The position numbers and the translations under genes are program-made. Positions 40,881 through 49,120 of a stretch of DNA of 49,248 nt are shown here, one piece after another. Source of the stretch: Alteromonadaceae bacterium UBA2620 (GTDB lineage Bacteria; Pseudomonadota; Gammaproteobacteria; Enterobacterales; Alteromonadaceae); contig DDJQ01000034.1 of the NCBI GenBank assembly GCA_002339125.1, positions 6,460 through 55,707 of the forward strand, in the 5' to 3' direction. Position 1 is the first letter of the stretch. The number at the start of each line of letters is the position of its first letter. The notes under the pieces were generated by a model. The model did no database searches and had not been told where the DNA came from. It saw only the letters and a list, made by a program, of their open reading frames with translations.

Positions 40881-42230
40881 TTACACTCCAAGGCCCAGAG
40901 CCAGGCCTAAATCAATGCGGTTACTCAGTTGGTTAAAATGCAGTTGCAAAAGCTGAGCTTTGAGATTGTAGGTTTGCTGATACACCGTCAGCAGGTCGAG
41001 AACGTCGGCCAGCCCCTGACGGTATTTGCTGGTGTAGTTTTCAGAACTACGCTCAGCATTCGCCAACGCCTCATTGATTGCGACGCTCTGCAGGGTAAGG
41101 CTTTGCTCCTGACTGAGCGCATCCTCGACCTCCTGCACGGCTGTGAGCAATGTACTTTGATAGCCCCACCAGCTATTCAACACGGCTAATTCACTGGTAT
41201 CGATACTGGCGCGTAATGCCCCGCCCTGAAACAAGGGGGCCGTAATTTGTCCGAGTAAACTCCAGACCGGATTAGTGAGTAATGCCTGAGCAGGGGTGCT
41301 TGCGATATCAGTTAACGCTGCCGACAGATTGACAGAGGGTAGCAGAGCTTTATAAGCCGCTTTTGTTTCATACTCCCGGGTTTTAATGTTTGCATATGCC
41401 GCCATTAAATCCGGGCGCTGCGACAGGTTTTGCTCAGGTAATCCCGGCAGAGGCAGCATGACATCGGGGAGTGAATCCGGCAGACTGATGTCGTTTATAG
41501 TAAGCTGCGAGCGTCCCAGCAAAACCCCCAGTGCTCGCACGGATTCACCTAAAGATTGCTGGTAGGCAGCAATGTCTGCCCGGCTCGATGCAGAAGAGGT
41601 CCGGGCGGTATCCAGATCCTCTAATTCACCCAAGCCTGTACGATACCGCTGTTTAATCAACTCTTCGTTATTATTTAGTAAGTCCAGACGACTTTGTTCA
41701 ATAGCAATTAATTGTTGGTAGTAACTCACCTGGACATAGGCTCTAATCACCTGGGCGGCCAGTTCATTTTGTACAGCCTTAACATCGGCTTCACTGGCCG
41801 CAACAGCCCAGTCGGCCGCCGCGACGTTATCACCCAGCTTTTGCCACAGATCCAGTTCCCAACTAATATCCAGACTGCCGGTATACTGGGCATCGCTGGT
41901 TTCCTGGCGATTGCCGCTTAACCCTGCTGACATACTGGGCAACCGGTCAGCATTGGCACTGCTGCGGGCTACCTGGGCCGTTTTAAGCACCACATATTGC
42001 TGCTGTATTCCCGGATTGTTTTGAAGTGCTTCATTAATAAGCACTTTAATGTCTGCCGAGCTGACCAGATCCGTTATTAATGATACGGCTTCAGCCCCGG
42101 CCACCGGCCCCTGCCAGGCCTCAATTTTATTGGTTTGCTGTGCAGCTTTTTCGCTGTAGTCCGCTGTGTACTGAGTGGCACAGCCACTGAGACTCAGTAA
42201 CAGGGTTATGAACACAATGGAATGACGCAT
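40881..42230 (-). CDS. TolC/NodT-family outer membrane efflux lipoprotein
   Basis: A 449-residue outer membrane factor. Lipobox LSGC at about 14-17 makes it a lipoprotein; two repeats of helix-strand-strand-helix (QLIAIEQSRLDLLNNNEEL; YESKYRQGL-like NYTSKYRQGLADVLDLL) form the trimeric channel. First gene of the five-gene unit outer membrane factor, fusion protein, permease, regulator, kinase. The start is preceded by a promoter with a repeated regulator-like box (42260-42293). Together with its partners it should form a complete tripartite pump that is independent of the left-edge AcrAB. Confidence 0.92.
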   Translation of the reverse strand: MRHSIVFITLLLSLSGCATQYTADYSEKAAQQTNKIEAWQGPVAGAEAVSLITDLVSSADIKVLINEALQNNPGIQQQYVVLKTAQVARSSANADRLPSMSAGLSGNRQETSDAQYTGSLDISWELDLWQKLGDNVAAADWAVAASEADVKAVQNELAAQVIRAYVQVSYYQQLIAIEQSRLDLLNNNEELIKQRYRTGLGELEDLDTARTSSASSRADIAAYQQSLGESVRALGVLLGRSQLTINDISLPDSLPDVMLPLPGLPEQNLSQRPDLMAAYANIKTREYETKAAYKALLPSVNLSAALTDIASTPAQALLTNPVWSLLGQITAPLFQGGALRASIDTSELAVLNSWWGYQSTLLTAVQEVEDALSQEQSLTLQSVAINEALANAERSSENYTSKYRQGLADVLDLLTVYQQTYNLKAQLLQLHFNQLSNRIDLGLALGLGV

Positions 42231-42259
42231 GAGAACACCTTAATTTCTTTCATGCATCC

Positions 42260-42293
42260 AGTGTAAAAAATCACAGGGTTAAGGCCGGGTTAA
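42260..42293 (-). promoter_or_regulatory. PhoB/PmrA-like direct repeat plus -10 of efflux operon
   Basis: On the minus strand TTAACCC-N4-TTAACCC (42276-42293, start-to-start 11 bp) is followed after ten bases by TACACT (42260-42265). This is the layout of OmpR-family activator boxes that replace the -35, and no good -35 is present. It lies 30-63 bp before the first gene of an operon encoding its own OmpR-type regulator. A GC-rich hairpin (42283-42303) overlaps it. Confidence 0.55.
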
Positions 42294-42406
42294 CGGCCCG
42301 GCCAATTAGCAACATTACTGATCATCGCAGCAAATGGATATCTAAACTGCACCGGCCTGACTAACTGTGGTATAAAAGCCAAATTGTGCGCTTTAAATAA
42401 GAAAAA

Positions 42407-42850
42407 ATGGAAGCTTTGATCCCGTCACTGTCGACCCTGATTGAAATTGCCGTTGCCCCGGTATTTTTACTCGCTGGTATCGCCGGCTTTCTTAACGTCA
42501 TGTCCGGGCGACTGGGGCGCATTACCGACCGGGTTCGTTCAGCCGAAAAAGAAATGAACAGTCAGACAGAAGCAGAGCAAAACACCCGCTTACGCAGGGA
42601 GATCATTTTGTTATGGCGCCGGGTTAAGTTAATCAACTGGTCCATCGGTTTTTGTACTGCGTCTGCGGTAATGGTGTGTGGCGTGATAATGAGTTTATTT
42701 GCCGGGGAGCTATGGCAGGTCAGACTTAATGTGCTGGTTGTCACCCTTTTTATTCTGACAATGCTATTGTTAATTTCAGCACTGACCTTGTTTCTTGCCG
42801 AAGTGAAACTGGCGACTGCCACTATAAGAGTAATTAGGACAATTAAGTAA
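42407..42850 (+). CDS. DUF2721 membrane protein
   Basis: A 147-residue protein with three hydrophobic helices (about 12-32, 72-95, 105-130) and the DUF2721 landmark GFLNVMSGRLGRITDRVR after helix 1, then a charged cytosolic helix with many Glu and Arg. Inner membrane; function unknown. It is followed after 22 bp by the diguanylate cyclase gene, so the two are probably one transcript, divergent from the efflux operon. Confidence 0.88.
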   Translation: MEALIPSLSTLIEIAVAPVFLLAGIAGFLNVMSGRLGRITDRVRSAEKEMNSQTEAEQNTRLRREIILLWRRVKLINWSIGFCTASAVMVCGVIMSLFAGELWQVRLNVLVVTLFILTMLLLISALTLFLAEVKLATATIRVIRTIK

Positions 42851-42872
42851 ACGCTACCCAACGGAGAGAGCT

Positions 42873-44585
42873 TTGTTGCGATTTGGTTGTTTTGTTTTTG
42901 CTGCACTGGCGCTGCTTAACAATCAGGCTGCCGCTCAGGCTACAAACTCGCAGTGTTTAAGCGCGTTGCAATTCGCCAGCAAATTAACGGCCGCGCTGGA
43001 TTCTCTGCATCTTAGTGAAGTACAGGCAATCAACACTGATATTGCTCAACATTGCGCAAGCACTCTCTCGCCTGACATTGAGGTTATTGCCGATGCGGCA
43101 ACCTTGTTTACTTTTATCCATCGCCGTAACAACGGGGATTCAGCCCAACAGGCGTTTAACCGATTACTGCTACGGGATTTCACTTCGCTGCCTCGCCGGC
43201 AACAGGCGGCTTATTACCACCTGATGGCCCTTTATTCATTGCATACCGGCGAATACAAACAAGCCTTGTCGATAAGCCACATTATTAGCACAGAACTTCT
43301 TCCCGCGGCTGTAAACGCCGCCGATGATATGGCGGCTATTAACCTGGCGGTTGCAGATATTCACTACGAGATAGAGTTTTATCAGTCGGTGAGGGAATTA
43401 CTGCTGCCATTGCTTACGCATCCGGCTCACTACATTCGGGTTCGCGCTGCATCGCTGTTATGGCATATCCCGCAAACCCAGCAACAGCTTGCAGACACCC
43501 TTGCCGTCCTCGATGATTACTCAGCCCTGCCGCAAACGCTGGTCAAACTGCATGCCCTGGAAGCATTAGTTCGCCAGGCGCTGGAAGAGAATGACCAACC
43601 GGCTGCTCAAGCGCTGCTCGAAGAGGCATACCTGTTAGCTGAAGCGTTAGACGCCAAAGCAGTATTGATTCGTTTATACCTGCTGGAAACAGACAACCCG
43701 CCTTCACCACATGCTGTAGAACAACTATTGGCTTTTTCTGCCAATCAGCTCAGCCTCAAAGAGCAGTTACCGGTACTTAAGTTAGAGGTCGAGCGAGCCA
43801 CTGTCAGTCAGAACTGGCAGCAGGCTACTGCAACATTGCAGCAGGCCCTCGCGCTGAACCAGGAACTGGCCCGCAATAATGCGCTGGCCAGAGAGTATGC
43901 CGGCTTTCAGATGGTTAGCCAGGCCCGGGAGCTTGAGCAGGCACGCCAGCAATCCCGTTTACAGGCACTGGCAGCTGAGCAGCAAAATCAGCAGCGACTT
44001 ATCTACCTGCTGGCACTGGTTTCAGCCATTCTGGCATTGGCAGTACTCACCTTATTGTTTGTAAAAAAACGCAAGGCAGCAGTGCATTTTGAAAAACTCG
44101 CCAATACCGATGGCCTCACGCAGGTATTAAATCGCCGGGCGATCCAGCTGTTTGCCAGACAGGTGGCAGACCGCAGCAAACAGCTTGGCCAGCCTTTTGT
44201 GGTGGCGCTGGCCGATATCGATCACTTTAAGACAATCAATGATACCTACGGTCATGATGCCGGCGATATAGTATTAACCGAATTTGCCCGGCGCACCAAT
44301 ACGCTGATCCGCCAGCAAGACAGGCTCGGGCGCTGGGGCGGTGAGGAATGGCTTATAATAATGACCAACACCCGCCTCGATGCCGTAGACGGGTTGTTTA
44401 GCCGTATGCAGGAAGAAATTCGCGACATCACCGCCGGTGAACATAAACTTACCGTCACATTTAGTATGGGGGCAGTAGCCGGTAACGGCGAGCAGTCTGT
44501 TGAGGCGCTGGTGCAGGCCGCTGACGAACTGCTCTACCAGGCAAAGCAGAGCGGCCGTAACCGCTTATGCAAAGGCGGGGGCTAA
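42873..44585 (+). CDS. Periplasmic-sensor diguanylate cyclase (GGDEF)
   Basis: A 570-residue protein making cyclic di-GMP. It has a signal/anchor (about 1-22), a periplasmic helical TPR-like region (about 25-380: repeated leucine- and alanine-rich helices), one membrane helix (LIYLLALVSAILALAVLTLLF, about 373-393) and a C-terminal GGDEF domain. The active-site loop is GGEEW, preceded five residues earlier by the inhibitory-site motif RQQD, so product feedback is likely. The start is TTG at 42873 with GGAGAG just upstream; no ATG is suitably placed. Its stop overlaps the stop of the converging flavin reductase gene. No EAL domain. Confidence 0.9.
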   Translation: MLRFGCFVFAALALLNNQAAAQATNSQCLSALQFASKLTAALDSLHLSEVQAINTDIAQHCASTLSPDIEVIADAATLFTFIHRRNNGDSAQQAFNRLLLRDFTSLPRRQQAAYYHLMALYSLHTGEYKQALSISHIISTELLPAAVNAADDMAAINLAVADIHYEIEFYQSVRELLLPLLTHPAHYIRVRAASLLWHIPQTQQQLADTLAVLDDYSALPQTLVKLHALEALVRQALEENDQPAAQALLEEAYLLAEALDAKAVLIRLYLLETDNPPSPHAVEQLLAFSANQLSLKEQLPVLKLEVERATVSQNWQQATATLQQALALNQELARNNALAREYAGFQMVSQARELEQARQQSRLQALAAEQQNQQRLIYLLALVSAILALAVLTLLFVKKRKAAVHFEKLANTDGLTQVLNRRAIQLFARQVADRSKQLGQPFVVALADIDHFKTINDTYGHDAGDIVLTEFARRTNTLIRQQDRLGRWGGEEWLIIMTNTRLDAVDGLFSRMQEEIRDITAGEHKLTVTFSMGAVAGNGEQSVEALVQAADELLYQAKQSGRNRLCKGGG

Positions 44586-45199
44586 GGCCGCCCCATAAAG
44601 AATTTTGCCTCTGCCGACACACCAAAATAATCGCCGGGGCCACCGGCCCGCATAATCGAATTAGCCCCAGCCGTATCAAACACGCCGTCGTTTAAATACG
44701 CTTTCTGAATATGGACCGCCACCACCTGACCGAGCACCAGCCAGGTATCGCAAGCCTCACCGTGCATGTCATTAAGCTGAATGATTTGGGTCACCTTACA
44801 CTCCATGGAAGCCGGGCTGGCGGCAACATGAGGCACCCTGACCAACGTGGATGACCGCTTTTGCAAGCCGGCCAGCTCAAATTCATCTATCTCAGGATCC
44901 ACGCCAGCACTGGAGGCATTCATGGCATCAGCCAGCTCCCGTGTTGCCAGGCTCCAACAAAATTCACCGGTCGCCTTAATATTACTTACGCTGTCTTTAA
45001 AGCCTACGCTGGCGAAACCAATAATTGGTGGCGCACCGTTAAAGGCATTAAAGAAACTGTATGGCGCCAGATTGGCAATACCGCTTTGGTTTTCAGAGGC
45101 AATCCAGCCTATAGGTCGCGGCGCTATAATGGCTTTAAAAGGGTCATGAGGCAGCCCGTGGCCGTTACTTAACTGATAGGAATAAAACGTATCAGACAT
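44582..45199 (-). CDS. Flavin reductase-like (DIM6/NTAB) family protein
   Basis: A 205-residue FMN-binding protein: HDPFKAIIAPRPIGWIAS near the start is the FMN-binding strand-turn of the family, followed by NAFNGAPPIIGFASVG, KATGEFCWSLATRELADAMN and a C-terminal segment with the family pattern. Members act as flavin reductases or oxygenase partners. The ATG at 45199 has GGAG eight bases upstream; the ATG at 45205 is too close to it. Third gene of a cluster with a secreted protein and a nucleosidase-like lipoprotein; 13 bp from the former. Confidence 0.85.
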   Translation of the reverse strand: MSDTFYSYQLSNGHGLPHDPFKAIIAPRPIGWIASENQSGIANLAPYSFFNAFNGAPPIIGFASVGFKDSVSNIKATGEFCWSLATRELADAMNASSAGVDPEIDEFELAGLQKRSSTLVRVPHVAASPASMECKVTQIIQLNDMHGEACDTWLVLGQVVAVHIQKAYLNDGVFDTAGANSIMRAGGPGDYFGVSAEAKFFMGRP

Positions 45200-45212
45200 G
45201 TGCATTTCTCCT

Positions 45213-46184
45213 TTAGTAAACCCAGCCGTCCAGACAATTTGTTGGTTCGCCCAGTTCCTGTATTTCGCTAATAATGTCGTCAATAAATGAGGCTTCATCG
45301 GGCTCATTTTGCCTTGCCTTATTAAGCCATAGCAGGGCTTGTTCAGTATTTCCCACACATGCCTGGTAGTTGCCATACCAACGCTGGGCAACAAAACTGC
45401 CCTGCTGAGCCGCCTCGCCGAACAAGGTTACGGCTCTTTCGCGGTCGATAAAGCGCAGGCTGTCGGCCAGTTCGTATAAATCACCGGCCGTGTTGGTCTG
45501 TTGATATACATACTCCCGGAGCGCTACCGATTGCGGGTAATCTTTGGTGATCTGATTAGTAAAGGCAACCATGCTGTAGCGGTACATGCCACTTTCCAGC
45601 GCCATGGCCAGGCCGCGTACTTCGGCTACCGATAACTGCTGATAACGTGCTAGCTGATGAATAAACACTCTCACCAGTTGCTCTTCGTCTGGTTTATCCC
45701 GGGATATGCCCAGCAAATCGGGCAATTCGGTTAATTGCTCAATGGAAGGCTGCAACATATTTTGCAGCATCCCGGCAAACCACCGCTGAACCGCGCTCTC
45801 TTCACAGCCACCAATATCGCTGAGGGTGCTGCTCATCAGTTGTTTTACCAGCTTCGCTTCCTGAGCGGGGTCGCTAAACTGCTTACGCCACTGAAAGAAG
45901 CTCATATTGGTTTGCATCCGCAACGCGTAATCGATAGCCGAATAAGACTGACTGGGCATGGCAACTTTGGTATCACACTGCTCTGTCATCGCCGCGAATA
46001 ACTTATCGGTTAATGCCAGCCGACCGACAATTTCGGCGTAACTGCGGGCCAGCGCCTGCCTTCCGCCTGGATTGCCGACCGGATTGCCGACCGGATTGCC
46101 GACCGGATCGGTGCTTTGTGCGCTAACTACCACCGGGGCCATGGCGCATATCCATACCAACAGAGAGCAGAACAGGCGCTTCAT
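45213..46184 (-). CDS. Secreted protein with PVGN repeats and Sel1-like C-terminus
   Basis: A 323-residue exported protein (signal about 1-22, VSA-Q). Directly after the signal comes a four-residue repeat PVGN, present in three full copies, encoded by a 12-bp DNA repeat at 46069-46104. The rest is helical; the C-terminal part (AVTLFGEAAQQGSFVAQRWY and TEQALLWLNKARQNEP) resembles Sel1/TPR repeats used for protein contacts. No enzyme motif seen. Its ATG overlaps the nucleosidase-like gene stop by one base, so the two are coupled. Confidence 0.7.
   Translation of the reverse strand: MKRLFCSLLVWICAMAPVVVSAQSTDPVGNPVGNPVGNPGGRQALARSYAEIVGRLALTDKLFAAMTEQCDTKVAMPSQSYSAIDYALRMQTNMSFFQWRKQFSDPAQEAKLVKQLMSSTLSDIGGCEESAVQRWFAGMLQNMLQPSIEQLTELPDLLGISRDKPDEEQLVRVFIHQLARYQQLSVAEVRGLAMALESGMYRYSMVAFTNQITKDYPQSVALREYVYQQTNTAGDLYELADSLRFIDRERAVTLFGEAAQQGSFVAQRWYGNYQACVGNTEQALLWLNKARQNEPDEASFIDDIISEIQELGEPTNCLDGWVY
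46069..46104. repeat. 12-bp tandem repeat, three copies
   Basis: GGATTGCCGACC occurs three times without change at 46069-46080, 46081-46092 and 46093-46104, and a partial GGAT follows. On the minus strand it encodes PVGN units just after a signal peptide. The unit length is a multiple of three, so copy number could vary without frameshift. Confidence 0.85.
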
Positions 46185-47218
46185 TATTGTGCTGCCAGCT
46201 CGTCCATCACGGCGAACAACACATTAGCGCCCACCCGCGAAACTTCTTTATCGTAAATATGCTCTACGTTAACGCCCTCCTGACCACCGGCCAGATCGCT
46301 GATGGCGCGGATAATCACCCAGTCGACTTCATTAACCGTACACACCTGGCCAACCGCGGTGGACTCCATTTCAGTAACTTCGGCATTAAACACTTCGCGG
46401 GTCCATTTACGGTATTCACGGTTATCGAGAAATACTGAGCCGGTAACACCGTTACCACCAACGCTTAACTTCGCTTTGCGTTCACCGAGAATCATTTGTG
46501 CCGGCATTTTAGCCATGGCACTTTTCGCTGCGCTTAATAAACGGGGCGATGCTGAAAAATACGCAGTATCCTGTGGTTTATCCATGCCGTCTTTGATAAT
46601 TAACACTTCGTCGGGATGCACAAAATGGAACGGCTTGTAGTTTGGATAATGCGGATCAGCCGCTTTACGAGCCGGTTGCTCGGCCATAAAGCGCGCATAA
46701 TATGCTGGTAACACTGATTCGCCGGGATTGTTCGGTTCCGGGTTCGCATACACGCTTTCGTCGTGGTAATACCAACGCTCAGGCACAATTACGTCACCGG
46801 GCTGCCACTCTGGATTCACTGCCCCGGCAATCCCCATGTACACCACCTGTTTAACCGGGAAATAATCAAACGCCATTTGCATACTCATCGCCGCATTGGC
46901 AATGCTCATACCGGTAGCAAAAATCAGAATCGGTTCATCATGATATTTACCAATGCGGTACTTAATCCCCTTGTAAGTCACCATTTGCGTGATACTGGCA
47001 TTGGGATCGGCTTCGATGCGCCCCAGAATGCCTTCCATCTCCGGTGCATAAGCCACCACAACCGCGGTAAAGCCCTGATCATGCTCAGCAAACTTTGGCC
47101 CGTAAGCAGCGGCAGTAGGCGACGACGTACTCTGACACGCCGTGGTAATCACCAGCAGCACAGCAACAATGACCAGGCGAACCGATTGGACCTGGCGGGT
47201 AAAAGGTCGGTAAGACAT
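46184..47218 (-). CDS. Exported nucleosidase/phosphorylase-like lipoprotein
   Basis: A 344-residue protein with the PNP/MTA-SAH nucleosidase fold. N-terminal signal with possible lipobox ITTAC (about 27), then VVVAYAPEMEGIL (nucleosidase start), MGIAGAVNPEWQPGDVIVP, the EME motif as TEMESTAVGQVC (purine/ribose contact) and catalytic Asp in RAISDLAGG. Cytosolic MTA nucleosidases are about 230 residues; the extra length here is an export region plus an insertion (about 155-215). An exported location is unusual for this fold and suggests use of extracellular nucleosides or another role. Start at ATG 47218 with AAGGGA upstream. First gene of its operon. Confidence 0.82.
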   Translation of the reverse strand: MSYRPFTRQVQSVRLVIVAVLLVITTACQSTSSPTAAAYGPKFAEHDQGFTAVVVAYAPEMEGILGRIEADPNASITQMVTYKGIKYRIGKYHDEPILIFATGMSIANAAMSMQMAFDYFPVKQVVYMGIAGAVNPEWQPGDVIVPERWYYHDESVYANPEPNNPGESVLPAYYARFMAEQPARKAADPHYPNYKPFHFVHPDEVLIIKDGMDKPQDTAYFSASPRLLSAAKSAMAKMPAQMILGERKAKLSVGGNGVTGSVFLDNREYRKWTREVFNAEVTEMESTAVGQVCTVNEVDWVIIRAISDLAGGQEGVNVEHIYDKEVSRVGANVLFAVMDELAAQ

Positions 47219-47346
47219 GTGATATCCCTTAAACAAAACGACTTAGATAGGTTAATACTGACCATGCTATCAGGCTTTGGCCTGAAGCAGTGAGGCCCTT
47301 TCTCGTAGGGTTTGGCAAACTGGTCGAAAAAAATTTAAATTTTTGC

Positions 47347-47374
47347 CTTGAATAAATTTAACCCGGCCCTACTT
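47347..47374 (+). promoter_or_regulatory. Sigma-32 heat-shock promoter of ibpA
   Basis: CTTGAAT (47347-47353) and CCCTACTT (47367-47374), spaced 13 bp, closely match the sigma-32 consensus CTTGAAA / CCCCATNT. About 96 bp before the ibpA start codon and the only such match I noticed, in front of a heat-shock gene. Confidence 0.72.
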
Positions 47375-47448
47375 TAGAATTGTCGGTGCTTAACAGTAAG
47401 GCCGACAACACCGCCGCCGATTATCGGGGCATTTAATTTTTAAACATA

Positions 47449-47464
47449 TTGCTTAATAAAGGAT
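47449..47464 (+). promoter_or_regulatory. ROSE-like RNA thermometer element at ibpA
   Basis: TTGCT (47449-47453) can pair with the Shine-Dalgarno AGGAT (47460-47464) across six bases, including the G opposite G typical of ROSE elements of small heat-shock genes. Start ATG at 47471 lies seven bases past the GGA. The rest of the 5' leader can form further stems. This is inference from motif and context. Confidence 0.5.
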
Positions 47465-47470
47465 ATGACT

Positions 47471-47914
47471 ATGCGTTCTATCGATCTATCTCCACTTTAC
47501 CGTTCATTCATTGGTTCTGATCACCTTGCATCGTTAGTTGATGCTGCCAGCCGTGCTGAAAAGCAAAGCACGTACCCGCCGTACAACATTGAATTACTGG
47601 CGGAAGACAAATACCGAATTACCATGGCGATTGCCGGTTTTAGCAAAGACGACATCAATATTGTTGTAGAAGACAATACCTTGTCGATCACTGGCACTAA
47701 AAACAGCGACGCCGATAAACAAGAGCGGAAGTTCCTGCATAAAGGTATTTCCGAGCGCAACTTCGAGCGCAAATTTCAGCTTGGCGACCACGTAAAGGTA
47801 CTCGCGGCCGACCTGGAAAACGGCTTATTACATGTTGATCTGGAAAGAGTGATCCCAGAAGCTAAGAAGCCACGTAAGATAGAAATAGGTGGGCGCTTAT
47901 TCGAGAGCGAATAA
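47471..47914 (+). CDS. ibpA: Small heat-shock protein IbpA (Hsp20)
   Basis: A 147-residue ATP-independent holdase that binds aggregating proteins in the cytosol. It begins MRSIDLSPLYRSFIGSDHLA, like E. coli IbpA, has the alpha-crystallin domain (about 35-125: YPPYNIELLAEDKYRITMAI, then GISERNFERKFQL) and ends with VIPEAKKPRKIEI, the conserved tail including the I-x-I-type motif. Start at 47471 rather than 47465 because AGGA is the right distance from it. Preceded by a sigma-32 promoter and ROSE-like leader and followed by a clear terminator. Confidence 0.95.
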   Translation: MRSIDLSPLYRSFIGSDHLASLVDAASRAEKQSTYPPYNIELLAEDKYRITMAIAGFSKDDINIVVEDNTLSITGTKNSDADKQERKFLHKGISERNFERKFQLGDHVKVLAADLENGLLHVDLERVIPEAKKPRKIEIGGRLFESE

Positions 47915-47942
47915 CACCTCCCTCACCTTGTGTTTTCATGTT

Positions 47943-47968
47943 CGGCGCCTTTTTGGCGCCGCTTTTTT
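47943..47968 (+). terminator. Intrinsic terminator after ibpA
   Basis: CGGCGCC (47943-47949) pairs with GGCGCCG (47955-47961) around five T residues and is followed by CTTTTTT. Confidence 0.92.
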
Positions 47969-48106
47969 ATGTAGCGTATACCACATACTCCTAACACCAT
48001 CGCCTGGTACGTGTAGTCAAAATCGCCACCAGTTATTTTACTTTTTTTTTACAAGAAATGTACGATACTCAATCTTAAGCATTGTGCTTTTTTTGGAGTT
48101 AGAAAA

Positions 48107-48415
48107 ATGAAAAAAATAGTATCACTTGGCGCTTTGACCTTTACTCTTTCGCTCGTCAACTTTTCAGTTGCTGCAGCGGATATTGAAAAAGGTAAAGCTC
48201 TGTCAGGACAATGTGCCGCCTGTCATGGTCCGGCGGGGATCAGCCCCAGTCCTATGTGGCCTAACCTGGCCGGTCAGAAAGCCGCCTACCTGGAAAAACA
48301 GTTAAAGGATTTTCGTGCTGATGTACGCAAAGATCCCATGATGGGCATGATGGCCAAGCCGCTATCAGATGAAGATATTGCCAATCTTGCCGCTTACTTT
48401 GCATCATTGAAATAA
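48107..48415 (+). CDS. Small periplasmic cytochrome c (c553/c4-like)
   Basis: A 102-residue class I cytochrome c: signal peptide (about 1-24, AAA), heme site C36-AAC39-H40, then the PNLAGQKAAYLEKQLKDFR helix and DPMMGMMAKPLSDEDIANLA with the likely axial Met. Common in this form as a soluble electron carrier to oxidases or peroxidases; it could serve the alcohol locus but lies 16 kb away. Ribosome site GGAG about 9 bases before the ATG. Confidence 0.9.
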   Translation: MKKIVSLGALTFTLSLVNFSVAAADIEKGKALSGQCAACHGPAGISPSPMWPNLAGQKAAYLEKQLKDFRADVRKDPMMGMMAKPLSDEDIANLAAYFASLK

Positions 48416-48421
48416 AATCTT

Positions 48422-48454
48422 TTACGGGCCTTTACCAGCGTAGGCGGCCCGTAA
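48422..48454 (+). terminator. Hairpin after cytochrome c gene
   Basis: TTACGGGCC (48422-48430) pairs perfectly with GGCCCGTAA (48446-48454), loop 15; the tail ACACACCTTTTC is weak, so a moderate terminator call. Confidence 0.55.
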
Positions 48455-48580
48455 CACACCTTTTCTGCCTATTGTTTATTACCCTCTGCACCTCACAGCC
48501 CAACTATTAAACATTTTACTTTCCATTGCTACTTGGGTAGCCTGCGCTGCGTTCTTTATCAATGATTCATAGGGATATAA

Positions 48581-49120
48581 ATGAAACGTATTCTCGCACT
48601 GAGTGCTGTTTTTACTTCTTTAACTGCAAGTGTCGAAGCGCTAAATGCGCCGCAAAAACTGGACTTTTATGTTGGGGCCGACGCCCAGGCTACGAGTGTT
48701 TCGCTAAACCCCGTTAACGCCGACGGGCGATTTGCTACAATGGGTTTGCGCGCTGGAGTTTATCTTTTTAAAGGTGTTGCTATTGAAGCGCAAACGTCGA
48801 CGTCAGTATCGGACGATACTATAGCCAGTATCAACACCGAGATGGATTCTTCTCACGCCGTGCTTATTCGCCTTCAGACACCCAGACAACAAGGTTTTCT
48901 TTTTGATCTCGGCCTGGGTTATGCTTCAACAAATTTAACTCTTGTCGACCCGGAAACACAAACACACGAAGAGTTAACCGAAGATGGGTTTGCCTGGTCA
49001 GCCCGAGTAGATTATGCCCTCACTTCTCACTGGCGAGTAGCTTTTGACTACACGGCAAGAAATAACAGTAACACTACCGACATCGACAGCTACGGATTAG
49101 GTGTTAGCTACACTTTTTAA
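48581..49120 (+). CDS. Small outer membrane beta-barrel protein
   Basis: A 179-residue outer membrane protein: signal peptide (about 1-20), then eight likely strands (LDFYVGADAQATSVSL; FATMGLRAGVYLF; VAIEAQTSTSV; AVLIRLQTP; FLFDLGLGYAS; FAWSARVDYAL; WRVAFDYTARN; YGLGVSYTF) and a terminal Phe. It resembles the OmpA-barrel/OprF-like 'outer membrane beta-barrel' group without the peptidoglycan-binding domain. Function unknown. Confidence 0.85.
   Translation: MKRILALSAVFTSLTASVEALNAPQKLDFYVGADAQATSVSLNPVNADGRFATMGLRAGVYLFKGVAIEAQTSTSVSDDTIASINTEMDSSHAVLIRLQTPRQQGFLFDLGLGYASTNLTLVDPETQTHEELTEDGFAWSARVDYALTSHWRVAFDYTARNNSNTTDIDSYGLGVSYTF

Noticed and set aside
41715..41723. Exact TTGGTAGTA inside the outer membrane factor gene
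   Set aside because: It is within a coding sequence, lacks the rest of the motif and is as expected by chance in 49 kb; it serves as a warning on the nine-base core alone.
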